A stretch of 64,000 nt of DNA from Pempheris klunzingeri (GCF_042242105.1 NC_092017.1:2641652-2705651); one strand, 5' to 3'; counted from the first letter of the stretch, positions 1-13,990 are shown. A program made the numbers and translations. Notes: generated by a model not told the origin, from the sequence alone.

Positions 1-1194
1 AAATGAACAGGAGAGAAAATGATGTTGCAAATTTGGTGAAACATTTGGTCTTATTAAAAATACAGCAGCTTCACTATGTCCAATCTGCCAAGAAACAAAT
101 GGAGAGTTTGTTTGTGCAGAGCCCTGACAGACTGTCAATGCTTGCATGTCACAGATGGGTCTAAAAAATGTGTGTCAGACTGTGATTCCAGTTTTAAGGT
201 ATGGCAAACCAGTGATGGAAGATTTATTAAGTAAAAGTACAAAAGTATTAGCACCACAATATACTTAATACACTAAGTACCGAAGTAAATGAGCTCATTT
301 CAGGGCACTGTCAGTGGACCTGTTTCAGAGTGAGATGTAGGAGCAGCATTTTTAATTCATTCTCTCATCAAACCTGTTCTACCTGTAAGGAACCACAAAA
401 GACGTGCTTCATTATGATATCTGAATGTCTAAAGAAAGAAACGATATCTTTAGAATTACTCACAGTGTGTGACAAAGCATTTATTAGGTGATTAAATAGT
501 TAGTGAAGTGCCGGTGTTGGGTTTATATCAATAAACTCATGACTAACCTTATTTACAGTGTGTTTATAAAGCTGGGCCAAGAGACAAATGCAGGCTGAGG
601 TAATACATTTTGAAATAATTCAAAGGGAATTTTAATTGTCTTTATGTCTCCTTTGCAGTCTTGGTATCTGGGCAACTGAGTGACGTCTGGAGGAAAAGTG
701 ATTGTCAAGGCAGTTCTGTCCTTGAGGAAAGGAAACAATGTTGTCAAGACATTGCCAGAGGAAAAATATATTCAGCTTTGTAGAAGCATAACATGTGGTC
801 ACACATATATATAAATATAGAGTCATATATTTATATATGTGTATGTATACACACAGGAGACAAGCTGGATGGAAGAAGGATGCTGTTTTCACTTTTGCAG
901 CCACAGATTATGACACTAAATGATTCTCACAAATGGCCCCCGACGCGAGTTGTGATTTTCAAGTCAAAGTGATGGAGTGATGGAGACGTGTGGTTGGTCC
1001 AGATGAATTGCAGACCAGAACCAGGCCTCAACACACCAGATCCTAAGAAGTCTGTAACCTAACTGTGTCCCCAGGATGAGGCTCGTTCCCCTGGGATGGA
1101 TGTCTGCCTTTCCCCCTGTATCCTGAATCTAGCATAAGGCCTCCTCCTTGGGACAGATATTGAAGTCACCCTCCTTCAACACCCAGAATGCCCC

Positions 1195-1480
1195 TCTCCG
1201 CTGCAGGTGCTGCTTATAATATATGCAAATAAGCCTCCCTTATTTTCTGGACTGACTAGAAAGAGATCCCGTTGTTAAAATGTAATGTTTCTTTGCACTT
1301 TTTAATATGTTATTGATACGTCTGAAGAAATTTAAGAGTTGAAACAGCGCCATTTTTTTCTCTCTTCCCACCAAAAGACAGAGGCTTTGTCTTTTTTATT
1401 GACAATCATCAGCCTGCAACCATTAAGTTGCTTTGCTAAGCTCATATCTTTAAGACTGTTTGATTGTGCTTTTTTATCAG
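1195..1480. other. Candidate conserved non-coding element
   Basis: This AT-rich segment is non-coding in all frames and free of simple repeats. It contains several homeodomain- or octamer-like words, such as TATGCAAAT near 1,222 and ATTA/TAAT cores up to 1,480. Vertebrate developmental enhancers often have this texture. The call rests on composition and motif density only, with no alignment behind it, so it is a suggestion rather than an identification. Confidence 0.2.
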
Positions 1481-1781
1481 AAAACAATGAGTTCTAGTAG
1501 AATTTAAGAGCTATATTCATGCCTCCTGTAACACAACACACAATGCTATGGTTGGACACAAGTAGAGAGTTAGGCCCGGTGCTGCTGGTGTCAGCAGAGG
1601 GCATCAGCTCACATGAAGATCCTGCTGCTTCCTTTCCTTCAGATGCTGATCAGTTTTATCCAAACGGCTAAAGGCACAGTTTTGGGAGACATGCAGCGGC
1701 CACAACGATCCAGCTCAGTAGGACTGAGAAAAGGCAAAGCAAACAGGATTGTGAATTCAGTGTGTTTGAAACTGTAGCATA

Positions 1782-1782
<1 letters not shown>

Positions 1783-1831
<49 letters not shown>
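1783..1831. repeat. (TG)n microsatellite
   Basis: A dinucleotide run interrupted once by TTTG. The open frames on both strands here (poly-Cys/Val and poly-Thr/His) come from the repeat and are not genes. Confidence 0.95.
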
Positions 1832-1832
<1 letters not shown>

Positions 1833-3518
1833 CATGCGTGTATCAGAATGTGAACATGGCTCCTGCATTTCCACACTCAGCTCTGTTCTGTTTGGAGGAG
1901 ATGTTGTGCAGACTGTGTTCGTGTCTCAGAGAACACAGCGGTGGGCTTTGTGCTTATGTGTAGGTAGAGTAGACAGACGTAACGCAGGCATTGCACTAAG
2001 CCTAAGTGAAATCCCTTTTTGAAAAAGGTGCGGTGATGTGACACGATACCCAGCTTACGGGCTGTTGTGTGTTTGTCTCGATATTTTCGGTGGTTATGGC
2101 AGTAGGTCACGTGCATACTGACTTGACCTGAGCACAAATCCAGGTTTCTTGTCCAGCTCTAGAGTGACTGGGTGTCTTAGAGGGTGTCCCCGGCAGGCTC
2201 TGCACTGCGTAGCTCTAACCCACCCCAACCTGAACGATCTGTGGAGGAACAGTGGGGTGGAGTTCAGGCAGGGGATAGACAGATGAATGGAAGGACAGTG
2301 CCAGGGTTGGTTTCTAAGTCAAACCTTGATTTTTTTTACCACTGGCAAAAAGCAACAAATCAAGTTTTTAGGCCACAAGCTTACTTTTTGTGTCCAACCA
2401 AGACACAATAATGGCATTATGACAGTGCTTTTTTGAGGCAAAGCAATATTCTCTTATGGCTGGCTTTTCACAGCTTCATTTAGTCTATAATCTTTTTAAA
2501 AGGCATTTAATAGCTTCAAATCCTAAAAAAAATACATGGTGCATTTGACACGGTTAGCATTTAATAGAATTCGTACATTAACAAAAACAAAACGGTGATG
2601 GCAGCACCTCAAAACCACACATTCATACAAGTAACAAAGAGCGAGATGTCAGTTCAGGATGGCAACAACTCAGTGTTTTTAGTTGTCAAAGATCTGAATG
2701 TAGAAGCAGAATAGAGTCCAATCAAATGATTAAACATATCACCATTGATATTTGTATTTGAAATTCAGTGTAAACTCCAAATGCAGCAGTGGGACAACAT
2801 GTGCACGCTGGCCTTCTGCAATCTTTGCACCATCTCCTTAGAGATGAGAACACTGAATAGAAATGTGATTTTTAGGGACTAATATTTAATGATTGGTGCC
2901 ATAGTTTAATCTCCAAGGCTTTGTAGCTATGAAGCAGTCTGTTGAAATGTGTTCCCTGGGGATGTGGACTGGTGTTTCTGTGTTGATGTGCGGTCAGACT
3001 GAATGCCAAGCAAATTTTTCACCTAGCAGTACTCACAAAGAAGTGAGTGCTTCTGCAATCTGCAGACTTTACTCCTAATGTACTCATATATATGTGTTCC
3101 CTGTGCAAACATATATTATCACATTATTCTTGTACTTGTACAGCGAGTGCTTGTATCTTGGAAAGCATTTTCCTGATTCCAAAGGTGTCTTTCATGGAAG
3201 CCTGGAAAGTTTTTCAAGGGCAAAACGGTTTAATTCCCATATTTCTGACCACCATGATCTAAGCAAGAAAAGGAGTGGAGTAGTGTGAATTTTAGCATTC
3301 CGGGCAGAAACAGGGCATCTGTGGGATCACTGAAATAACTTGAAAGATGCAGCCCTCTCCACTAAAGGATAACGTTAAGACTTTTCCCTTGAGGCTCACA
3401 CAATAGCAGAGTGCACGGTGAGGTCACAAATGGGGCTACCTAAGCAGCCAGTGTGCAGGCTGTTGATAGCCTCACTGCGTAGAACCTCATCATCATCTCG
3501 TGTGTGAGAGAGCTGTGG

Positions 3519-3551
<33 letters not shown>

Positions 3552-3588
3552 AGCTGTGGCTGTGTGTGTGTGTGTGTGTGTGTGTGTC
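3519..3588. repeat. Compound (TG)n microsatellite
   Basis: Two (TG)n runs are separated by a 16-base GAGAGCTGTGGC-type linker, and the same linker occurs just before the first run. The linker plus a TG run therefore looks duplicated as a block. Confidence 0.9.
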
Positions 3589-6500
3589 CTTGTGCTTTTG
3601 TATGACAGCTCAGCTCACCAGGATCTCTCTTTCTTTTCCTCTTGTCTTGTGTTTAGAACTGTCAGTGTGAAACAGTGTTGGACTAAGTTGGATGTTTTAT
3701 GCTGAAGGTGAAACATTTTCAATTCACACAGATGCACCCCCACATGACTTTGAACCTCCTAGGATTAACTCTGTCTACAGGCAGGTGGCGTCTAAAATTT
3801 GCTTTGCATTCAGTCTGAGGAAAGGTGTCCGTGTCTTTTCCTCTTCCTCTCCCAGGGTTGGGGGTTAAAGTTGAAAGCAGTCAGTGCCTACTAGGGGTTC
3901 AGATTTTCAGAAACTGAAGGTGCTGACATTAGCTAGGTTTGGTTGGGTGAGGTTTTAGGTTTGGTTAAAGTTGGCTCTAAGCTAATGTATACTGCATGGT
4001 GCTGCCCTGGTCGCTGTGCTGACCTAATGAATGCATGGCTCAAACTGATGATACCTCTTCCTCTCTATCCTGCTCTTCCTCCTCCTCCCCTTGCTCCGCC
4101 TCTTCACCCCTCTGTACTCTGTACTACACCAGAGGGCAGTGGATGGATGGGCTGTCCATTTCTTTCAATTTTAATAATAACCCTGTTGTTAAACTTCTAT
4201 TTTGCACGATATTTCATAAAACACATTATGTGCCTTGCCTTTAGTTAAAGAATAATAATACGTTATGGAAAAGTGAGCGTACTTTTCATGTTACAGCTGG
4301 AAGCTTTAAAAAAAAAAAAAGAAAACTACAAAAAAAGCTGCATGTGTGATTGCTTGACATTAACCAGCGTAGCAGGTACAGTTTTAGGTTCAAATGCAAT
4401 GAAAGCTTTCATTAGCTTCAGTAGAGGCTGGGACAGTGCTCATTCTCTACTACCATTCATCTAAAGGCACAGTAACTTTTTATAGTGTGAAAGGAACAGT
4501 GACATTTTGGGAAAGACACGTGTTTCCTGTTGCACTCAGAGTCACATGAGAAGGTCAGGTTCATCCCATTATCCAGGAGCCTGCAGACACACAGTGACAT
4601 GTTTAGACATCCCCGCCCACTTATCCAATGTTAACTCAAGGTCCATTTACTGTCCTTTCCCATTGCTTTTAACCACATCCCACAGGTTTGTGACATAAGT
4701 ATGGAACTTTGGTCACATGGTAATTATAGATACACTGGGGGGATTTAAACTCCGCTCCTGGCTTATTATCTACCCTCTAAGTACAAACTACTGTTTCACG
4801 ATTGAACTGTACACATACACATGCTGTCGTCTTATTCTGCGTAGACACAAACTGTTGTTCCCAAAATGTCGGACTGTTCTGTCAAATGTTATCTTCTTTT
4901 CAGTAACATCATTTGTTGATTGCACTCAGAGCTGATCTAGTTCCGTGGCTCTGCTGTCTGAAGTTCAAGTGTCAGCATGCAGGTCTGTGTGGAATGAGGT
5001 AAACTGACAGTGACAGTGTTGCTGTGTGACACACCACTCACACAGTGTTCAATATTAGGTGTGTGTTGTTGTCCCAAAATGGGAACTGCAGTGTGTTGTA
5101 AGTGAAACACTACTTGAGGTTGTGGTTACAGTGTTGCTACCTTGGATCAGAAAATGGCAAACATTGTCTCTGAGTGTAAAGTCTGGTGGTCCAGAGAGAG
5201 ATGCTGCTCAGCTCTGTCCACATCCAGGTTTTTTTTTCATCAAGTATTAATATTAGTACACATGCAAACACATTTGATAGTATTTATTGCAGGGAAAACT
5301 CTTCTACTCTATTGTGAATATTTTCATGCATTTAGCCAATGTGGCCAAGCCACTCGATCCCATCTAATGGAAACATGTTCAGGTTTGAGCTTCGAGGCTC
5401 AGCAGCTCTATGATTGGCCATTAGAACACCGTCCATTAGCCTGTTTGATGACTCTGACCACATGACTAATCATTAGACAAGATACTACAAAAGGCCATAG
5501 GTGAGTTTGACTTTTATTTGGACGCATGCACTTACTCTTCTCACTCAGCTTGGCTTTTAGCTTATTTTTGAGTTATTATTATGTTGCCTGTAGAGATCCT
5601 TTTAAACACAGCGGTGTGTAGAAGAACATGTACAACATGGACTAGGACTGTCTGTAAGATGGTGGCCAAGCCACAGAGTTTGGGACCCATTAAATGGGAA
5701 AAATTGTGAGTGGGCTGTTCGTAAAGTTTAGCCATGTCAGGGATGATGAATAATGAAGGGTGAAAATGATAGTGGGAGAGACAATCTTGGAAGTAAAGTT
5801 ACGTTAGAGTCATGTAGTGGAGGCTTCACGATCCTCTAAAGGACAGACAGATGTGAGTCAAGGACTCGGTGATAGACACTAATCTATCTATCTATCTATG
5901 TTAGCAGCTGGCAGCTTGTTGTCCTCAAATATTGGGGCTTTGTATGGGATGAAATGTGCAAAAATTCCACACTGAGGTATGACCAATTAAATGTTTCTAC
6001 TGAGAGCAATACAACCCCAGAAGACCAGGCTTGATTATTATCAAGTCAAAGTGAGAAGTGCATTATAAATGTCCACATGGTGTCTCTATTCTTCACATAC
6101 ATCCCTGAAACTTTCTTTCTCTCCCCCAAATCTTATTGAAATCTTTTCAGTGGTGCAGGATCAACAACTGGGGGTAATAATTTGGATGAGTTGTGTTCAC
6201 TGTAGAACAACAGCAGGCGATTTTACTACTGATTGTGATTGTTAACCTTGAGAGGATAGATTCTCGGAGATCAGACTAAGCTGGAATAACATTTACATGT
6301 TTGGACTCCCCAAAGATTTCTTGTCTTAAATAATGTGCTGAATAATATAATGTGGCTGTGGACTGTATAACCAGCACCACCAGGTGTGAGGCTGGATTGT
6401 GGTACTCACATGGCTGCCGGATAAAGGCTGTTTGTGTGACGAGAGAGTGTTAAAGAGATGAAGCATGATAATGAGGAGTATTAACCCATGATGGGATTGA

Positions 6501-8219
6501 CTCAGTTGTGATGTTCCTGAGATTAGGTGCTGGTTGCCTATTAAAAAATGCACTACAGGAATAAAAGGGAGACCCTGTGGGCCCACAGTTCAATCTAACA
6601 CTACATAACCCAATATAATGACAAAAACAACAGCCAAAGCTCCATCCATTTAAAACCAGAATACTGAAAGACGTGCAAAGGTTCAGTCTGTTGTCGATGG
6701 TGTAGAGGATTACAGAGAACTCTGTAGTGGCTTTGGGTCGCCTCCAGTTGTTGACCTGATGACAGTTGATTACTGTGCACATTATACTTGTGTTACTGCC
6801 TCATACTATCTACCAGAGGCTCTACCTGCAGCCAATATAGATATCAATGTTTAAAGGCAAATGGCTGAAAGCATTTTGGGTCAGAGGAGGTTTGATTCTG
6901 GGTCGAAGTAGGTTATTAAGTAGGAAATCCTTTTCAGTTCTATTCCGCTCTTCTTTTCCTCTATCACTGACTACCAGTCTGACACCACAAAATGCACACA
7001 GAAAGCCAAATAGCTTCCGTACCCAACACGAGCCAGTGGCTGGGGCTCAGCTCAAAGTCTTTTCAGCTTGTGCACTGTAATGCCGCTTCATCCCATTCTT
7101 TTAAGTCTACGAAGTAGAGACATTTGAGTAACATAACACACAGTATGCCCAGAACCCATTCAAACAAGGTAAAATACCATGCAGCTCTCAGTAACTCTGG
7201 TATTCCTACTGCCAATCAAAGTGGACATTTCTCCCAGCTGTTGTGAGAGGGAGATGTTTCCAATTGAGGAATTGACAATAATCAACTTGAGCGTATTCAG
7301 GATGTCTGGAACTTCTCCACCTCAGTCAAGAGTCTGAATGTGGTGAGAATAATGTGCACATCACCAAACTGGACTGGAGAGAAAATCGTACACAGTTCAG
7401 TTCAGCCTCTCATGCAGCAGGTCCTCTGGTCAAAGACCACTGGGGTGCAAATGCATCACTTTCTCTGCTCTATTCAAATAAACCAGCAGGTCATCAGCAT
7501 GGGAACTGAAAAAAGTAATGTAACCAAAAATGATTTCAGCAAAGCAGTGCCTACCACTTTACTGCTAGTTTGATTTGAGTTCTTTTGTATGCTGTGCTTT
7601 GCAGTCTGTGTTGTATTCAGACACTACATGGTCGTGTGACAAACTTTAGCCCGGGGGCTGGTGCTCAGTATTGAGAACATTACCAGCCCCGGCCAGAGGA
7701 GATGGACTGTGCAGGTCCTGAGGTGATAAGCCATAAAACAACCCAAAGAGTTGAAAAAAAATCTAGAGGAACTCCGACATGCCTGCAGTTCATGGTTCTT
7801 CGCTTTAGGTGGGGACTATAGCTGTGTGCTGTGTTCACCTCCTTCCAATGAAAAGGCTGTCACGTTCTGAATGCAGCTATAAAGTGTGGTGATACCGCTC
7901 TACAAAAAGGTACTACAAATTGTAAACAGTTACCAAAGACAGAGTTAGACACTGTTCAGCAACCTAATGCTCATTAATGACTTGTTATCAATTTCCTGAA
8001 CAGCAGTGAAGCACCAGCAGCAGCGATCCAGTCTACTAATGATAACTTCCTTCATCTGCTTCGTCTTTAACTCAGCATACTGACCTCAGGCCTTTTTCAC
8101 AGAAGACCCTTTTTGACATGGCACAGGTGGAAAAGCACAGATGGAACTATTCCAATGAATGATGGCTAAACTCCATTTGGCTGCTTCAGTTTCAGCCTCT
8201 TTTCTATTTGCATGCTGGC

Positions 8220-8395
8220 TCACTGTCACGTTGTCCTGACTGACTGGGTGATGCTGCTCGTGTGGGGATTCTTCAGTCCTTCACTTAGAGTTCTAGAGTT
8301 TGGTCTAGACCTGCTCTTTTATGGAAAGTGTCATGAGATAACATTTGTTATGAACTGGCACAGTATAAAGATTGATTGATTGATTGATTGATCAG
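8220..8395 (-). mobile_element. Interspersed repeat copy 1 (TCAA-headed family), minus strand
   Basis: Read on the minus strand, this begins with a tandem TCAA/ATTG run near 8,372-8,392. It continues through the same words as the copies at 11.6, 50.6 and 52.0 kb: a CTTTAT block, a GCCAGTTCA block, the AGAGCAGGTCTAGACCAAAC block and the CCCCAC-GAGCAGCATCA block. It is the most diverged of the four copies in the window. The family is non-coding, common in fish, and ends in a tandem tetranucleotide. I do not know its formal name. Confidence 0.7.
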
Positions 8396-11300
8396 TCAAG
8401 GAGCCACCATTATTATTAGTAACACCAAGGCCTGTGCAATATGGCCAGACTCTCATATCCCTCTACAGCTCATTTCATATCCAGATAATGATGCGTAGCA
8501 CATTATCTGGAAATTCTGTGTCAGACTTTTCACACAGGAACCAAATCCATGCAGCAGAAGGAGCTGTTTTCTTTATTTTGGTCAGAGCCCTTCTCCTGTA
8601 ACCCACTGTGTGTCCCATTCAGTTTACTCTGTTTCTGTGTGTTGCCTTCATGCACATTTCCTGCCTGCATCTGTTTAGAGGAACACAAAGCATTATCCAA
8701 AATATTGCAGTGAAAAGCGCGTATCACACAATATATACCTTTATGTTACACAGCTCCAGGAACACCTGTGATTTTCCTGACTAGTCAAAATGTTTGCTGT
8801 TGAAAAGGCCTGTGCTGACTAACTACATCAGGAGCTAAATGGGACATAAGATGTAGCTGATGGTTGATTTATTATCATCATGACACATATTAATTACTGT
8901 AGTAATTGTAGAAATATAGTAGAATACATTTTGCATCGTATTGAATTGTTTCTTCATGATTTGAGACATAGACTTAGACTCGACTAATATATGAAATATA
9001 ATATAATCTATGGAAATAGACCACGTGTACATAATAAAGATGCAGTGTTATCTTATTGAATATGTACTATTCAGCTTGTGATGAAGCATTTGAGTTAATC
9101 AGAAACAGTTTGTCAGTAAATATAGGAACAAATCATGGCATATTGGTTCATTAACATGTCTGTCTGATTTATTCTCTACTTTACAATCCTGGATTATTAG
9201 TTAACTCTGCATTGATTAGCACCCGTTTTCATCCATAATAGTTGGGAACTACTTAGAATTGTGTGTACCTTATGGTTTAGAGTCACTACCACGTTTCTGT
9301 TGCCTGCATGTTAAGCTGGTGTGTCCCGTGCACATGTCAGTACCTTCGGTGTCCATTGAGATGAAGTAACTACACAGTTCACCTGATAACTCTAACTGAA
9401 GTGTTTCGCAGACTCAGAGTTGTTGGAAGTGGCTAAAGTGACATGATGGCAGATTGAAAAATCTAAAACATTTGGAAAATGTTCTGTAGGAGGGGTCAGT
9501 TTCTTCAAAATCACACTAAATTTAAAGCACCATCAAAATGTGTAAACTACTTGTTGACTCAAATGATTGGTGTAGATGTCAGAATGAAGTTTCCTCTAGA
9601 TTTTTCTTTCCTCTGTGGTACAAACCAAGCGCTGTTCTGACCACTGTTAGCACTGTTAGCAGAGAATAACCAAACAATATTTCTGGACGACTCCTGTTAA
9701 GATGCATCATATCAGAATCCTGAGTGCTGCCTGGTTTGGATTGGCAGGGTATGTTTGGTATTGTAAGCAGTAATAACTGCGACTGAACTGTAGTTCTGCT
9801 GGTGGTGATTCTGTTTGTTAGCATAGCAGCTGCACTTTAGCTGAATGCTGTGTGAGGAACAAAGGGACTGCTGGATATCTAACCATTACATTTTGGGGAG
9901 GGTTTTGGGGAATGTTTTCATAGAGGGCTCTTTTCTATAAACTGTCATTGTTATTCACAACCTACTGCTGCTGTTGCCTGAAAACCTTGTAACTCCAATA
10001 TGTGTTTCTTTTTTGCTGTTTCTTACTTGAATTGCATGTTTTCTTTTTTATTTGTAATGGCCCTCAAAACCATTTCTGTAATTCAGACTCAAAACAGTTG
10101 GAAAACCTTCTTTAGTTACTGAAAATCAGATTTTGTAGATCTACAAGTTTTCCTGTGACAGTGATGCCATATTGATTCCTTCTGTATCTGCAGGTACATT
10201 GCTCCTGCATACTGTTTACTCCATGTGCTGAAAACAGTTTGTAATGAACGAAAGAGTTGTTTCTCAGAGAACATTTTAATGCAGTCTCATATTTTAAAGA
10301 TTTTTTTCTCATAACTTTTCAGATGTTATGATAAAGGACTGCTTTGCTTGCTTCCAGATATATATCCCTTACATCAGAGAGAGCATAGGCATGATCAGCT
10401 TTCATCACTTATTGCATGACTACAATCCACACAGAACAGAGTCCTTTTCACATGAACTGTGCATCAGGACGTTGTAGAGCCATTAAGTTGGATGACAGCA
10501 CTGAATCTTTAGTGATACATGATGAGGTGGAAACAGTGGACGAGGTGGAGGTGAAGCAGAGTATTTTCTATACTGGAATACCTCAGAGAACATTATGATA
10601 CATAAACGTGAGTGCTGTTGCTGTGTTCACTCATTGTCTAACAAAGAATATCACGACTTTCCTGTATAACTTGACCAGTTAACTTAATTGACACCTGACA
10701 AACACAAAAGAATACATGTTTTTTTTTATCCCAGTATAGAGAATAACAGACGAGTTAGAGGCAAGTTGTGTTTGTCATTATGTTCCAGCTTGGGAGAGCT
10801 GGAGCGCTGACAGTAACCCTGATCTGAGATGTTCACTGTGGAAAGGGCTGCTGCTCTGGACTGGATGTAGTTTGTAGCAGCTTTAAACAGGAGTTTTAAG
10901 TGCTTTTTCCTTTGGATGTTTTTCACTGAAGCAGATGTCAATAATCAGCCCTTATTTGCATGCTGTAAACTGTTCCTCTCAGACTGCATTTAGACAGGGA
11001 CAGCAAATGATGTCAACACTGTGGCAGAGTTATGTCTTCTCGTGGTTATCCAGACTGAAGTCATGGACTAGCACTTGTCTGTTCAAGGTTGGACTTTCTG
11101 TTCCTGTTTGTATGTGTCATGAGTGACAGCTGTCTGAACTCTTCGGGCCTAATGTTATTCATCTGCTGTGGGGGATATTAACACCTTTGATAATATGTCA
11201 TTATAACCATATTTAGCCATTGCTGTCAGCCAATGCTGATGAATTCATACTGGAAATGACTATGTTTCCCTATGCAAAAATATACCATTAATAAACAAAG

Positions 11301-11604
11301 TATACCACAACTCAGCCAACAGATGTGTTTGTTCATTTCATTTCTGCCTGCTCACGACCGTGGGACTTGTTTGTTCGCTTGGCCCGAGATCAGAAAGAAA
11401 ACAGCCCCTCATCAAGTCAGTGTGTCAGTGATAATACATGGAAAGACGTGAACTGGTCGAGCCACAATCAGCTGCTCATTGTGCACGATTCAGACTGGTT
11501 AAAGGTACTGTATGTAGAGCAGGGTTAGAGAATGGTGTCACCTGTTAAAGAGCTCAGACCATTTAAGGAGGGACAGCCTGATACAACTGGGGCCTAATTA
11601 TGCT
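8396..11604. other. Intergenic stretch, nothing recognised
   Basis: No exon chain, RNA gene or recognisable mobile element was seen on either strand. The sequence is AT-rich with scattered short open frames that resemble no family. Confidence 0.55.
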
Positions 11605-12360
11605 CCTTTATCAATCAATCAATCAATCTTTATTTATGTAGCGCCAATTCACAACAGTGTTATCTCCAGACTCTTTCCATAAAGAGCAGGTCTAGACCAA
11701 ACTCTTTAATTAGAGAGAGACCCAACGATTCAGGAATTCAACATTAAGGATTCAAGAATCCCCACATGAGCAGCATCAGATATTAGATTAGGACACAGTG
11801 GAGGAAGAACTCCCCTTTAACAGGAAGAAACCTGGAACAGACCCAGGCTCAATGTGGGCAGCTTCTGTAGGGGTCCGCGTTGGGTGGAGGTTGGACAAAG
11901 AGAGAGAGAGAGAGAAAGAGAGAGAGACAACACAAACAGCAACCAACGTACTAGCAGTGACTATAGCACTAACAATAGGAGTGTGACTAAAAGATTAACA
12001 GTATGATATTATTGAAAAACATGACGAGTGGCCGACGATCCACAGCAGTGATTCATGAAGCAGAGAACCACATCAGCAGGACCAGGACCAGGATCCACAG
12101 GAACTAGAGAACCACAGCAGGAGAACCAGGACCAGGATCCACAGGAACCTGAGAACCACAGCAGGAGAACCAGGACCAGGATCCACAGGAACCTGAGAGA
12201 TGAGAAAGCACAGAAAGGCTCCGGGGAAGATAGCAAGTTAGAGGCAGACATTAGGCTGACATGAGATTATGATGGAGAGGAAGAGGAGGAGAGAGAATAG
12301 AGAGGAGCTCAGTGCACTATAGGAGTCCCCCGGCAGTCTGAGCCTATAGCAGCCTATACA
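11605..12360 (+). mobile_element. Interspersed repeat copy 2 (longest copy of the family)
   Basis: It opens with TCAA repeats at about 11,610 and then carries the CTTTATTTATGTAGCGCC block. The sequence is nearly identical to the 50.6-kb and 52.0-kb copies up to the AACAGGAAGAAACCTGGAAC block at about 11,819-11,838. A GA-rich tract (11,898-11,929), a 44-bp tandem repeat (12,063-12,196) and a tail ending near the CCCCCGGCAGTCTGAGCCTA motif follow; I recall these parts from longer members of this fish family. No coding potential is visible, so it is probably a non-autonomous element or a 3' end of one. Confidence 0.7.
12063..12196 (+). repeat. 44-bp tandem repeat, three copies
   Basis: Three adjacent units each contain the words GAGAACCACA, AGGACCAGGA and TCCACAGGAAC. 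The first unit is diverged and the last two are nearly identical. It lies inside the interspersed repeat starting at 11,605 and explains the proline/glycine/tryptophan-rich open frames on both strands. Confidence 0.85.
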
Positions 12361-13500
12361 AGACTTCCATGGAATGCTCAGTGACCTTATGACCTTTTGA
12401 CAGATTTAACACTATGTATTGATAGCTGCTCCTCTGTTATTCTGTGAAATATGCACATATTATGCTTGTTACTATTCATAAAAGAATATTTCATCAAAGC
12501 CCCTAAGTAAAAGAAACAAAGACACCAGACTGTCTGCAGACCTAAAAGGAAGGTGGACTATAAGTGGACTAGTTACATCAGCAACAGCAATATATAGTAA
12601 GTAGTGAGTACAACAGATCAAACCTTCGCCTCTCTCAGAGACTCACCTTACCATATTGGACTAGACTTGTGCAATTAAATTCAGACTGCAACTCACTTTA
12701 CCACAGTTTTGCACTCTGCCCCGACATCCTTCTGTGCCATCAAATCCGTCACCACCTGAAAAATATCTCCAAGCTCCAGTCAGTAAAACATTTTACTGCA
12801 GTGAATAAGATCAAACGGAAAAGTCCTCATCAAAACATCTGGATGGCCTGAGAGCTTAATATACAGTATATAGCTTCTAAAAAAGTGACTGCGGAATGTG
12901 GGCTCGCTTTTACGAGCCTCCCCACCCCTCTGGTCAGGGCTCAGTGGAGCAGTCAACACTGTAGCTGTAGCTGTAACGCTGGTTATCGAGGTTTGGTGAA
13001 CTGCAGTGAAAACCGTTAAGTGGTGTACACTGTGTTACAGTGTGAGCAAACAACAGAGTAGAAGGTTTGCCCCTAGGCTAATACCAAGATAACGTGACCT
13101 AACACTGCACTTGTCAGCTTGACGTTAGCCCTGATAAAGTACCAGTGCAACCGCATCGGAAAATGAACAGATTAAAACAGTCAAGCGAGGAGGGGGAGAC
13201 ACCGCTCGGCTCCTGCCTGTGGTGATGTGAGCAGAGGACTGCAGACTGTGATTACTCTGAACAGTATGCAAAGACCTACAATATAATATATAATGTTAGA
13301 TTTTACGGCTTGCAGATTTACGGAGCTTGCGCCTATTACATGATTGAACCATCAAATAATTCTTAAAACACTGAGATATGTAAACATAGCACTAAAAGTA
13401 AGGACATTTGTGTTGTAACAATGCTTCTTGGCAATAAATCTGATACCGTTGGAAAGTCTGTTTATTTCACCATTAAATGGTGTCACATCTGTAAGGAACA
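12361..13500. other. Gene-free stretch, possible old transposon remnant near 12.9-13.25 kb
   Basis: No supported exon. At about 13,163 an ATG begins a short frame (M-N-R-L-K-Q-S-S-E-E-G-E) preceded by a spaced, GC-richer leader. This resembles the first exon of some fish DNA transposons, but nothing downstream confirms it. The rest is unassigned. Confidence 0.35.
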
Positions 13501-13619
13501 TGCATCTGTAGGATGAGCAGCAGAGTGAGTATGTGGGTCGTGCCCATGAAAAATTTGCCAAATCTCCTCTGCCAATGCCAAACATCTTGTTTTGCTGTTG
13601 CTGCTGACTCTTGCTTTGA

Positions 13620-13990
13620 GCTTCTGATACCCCCAGGTGTGACCTGTGAGCATGGGCCCTGCTACAGTGGTCCGTTGGTGTCTGCTCCAAGAATCGGCAT
13701 GCCACGTTTGACTGATCTGGATAGGGCCCGGACAATAGGGCACCTTCAAGCTGGTGTTCCGCAAAACCAAGTTGCGGCATTATTTGGAGTGAGCCCAGGT
13801 GCCCTCTCCAAACTGAAGGCCAAGTTCCATATTGGGGGGATGTCAGAGACAGGCCGTGAAGTGGGCGTCCCAAGAAGACGACACCCCAAGAAGACCTTCC
13901 TCACCCTGTCAGCACGTAGGAACCGTAGGCAGTCTTCTACAGATTTGCTATCATCTGTAAATTCAGTAAATGTGATGTACAGTAACCTAC
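13620..13990 (+). pseudogene. Tc1/mariner-type transposase fragment, N-terminal helix-turn-helix only
   Basis: The plus-strand frame contains MPRLTDLDRARTIGHL, then QNQVAALFGVSPGALSKLKA, and later LTLSARRNRRQSSTDL. This is the paired-type DNA-binding helix-turn-helix region of Tc1/mariner transposases. The frame runs on to 14,085, but the catalytic domain is absent: no D-E-T-K-like block, no second Asp and no N-P-I-E-N block follows. The region between the helix-turn-helix and the LTLSARR block also appears to have shifted frame. It is a dead 5' fragment, unrelated in sequence to the Tc1 copy at 53.8 kb. Confidence 0.75.

Larger units (their letters stand above)
1..8215. other. Intergenic stretch without recognisable genes
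   Basis: I scanned both strands and saw only short open frames with no family resemblance and no chain of phase-compatible exons. Visible contents are (TG)n microsatellites near 1,783-1,831 and 3,519-3,588, a short TCTA tract near 5,884, and a segment near 1.2-1.48 kb that looks less degenerate than its surroundings (listed separately). It could also be part of a very long intron of a gene whose exons lie to the left of the window. Confidence 0.6.

Noticed and set aside
12009..12264. Open frames rich in Trp/Ser/Gly or Pro/Gln on both strands
   Set aside because: They are produced by the 44-bp tandem repeat within an interspersed element.
13352..13873. 173-codon minus-strand open frame
   Set aside because: It is antisense to the recognisable transposase helix-turn-helix and has no family resemblance.
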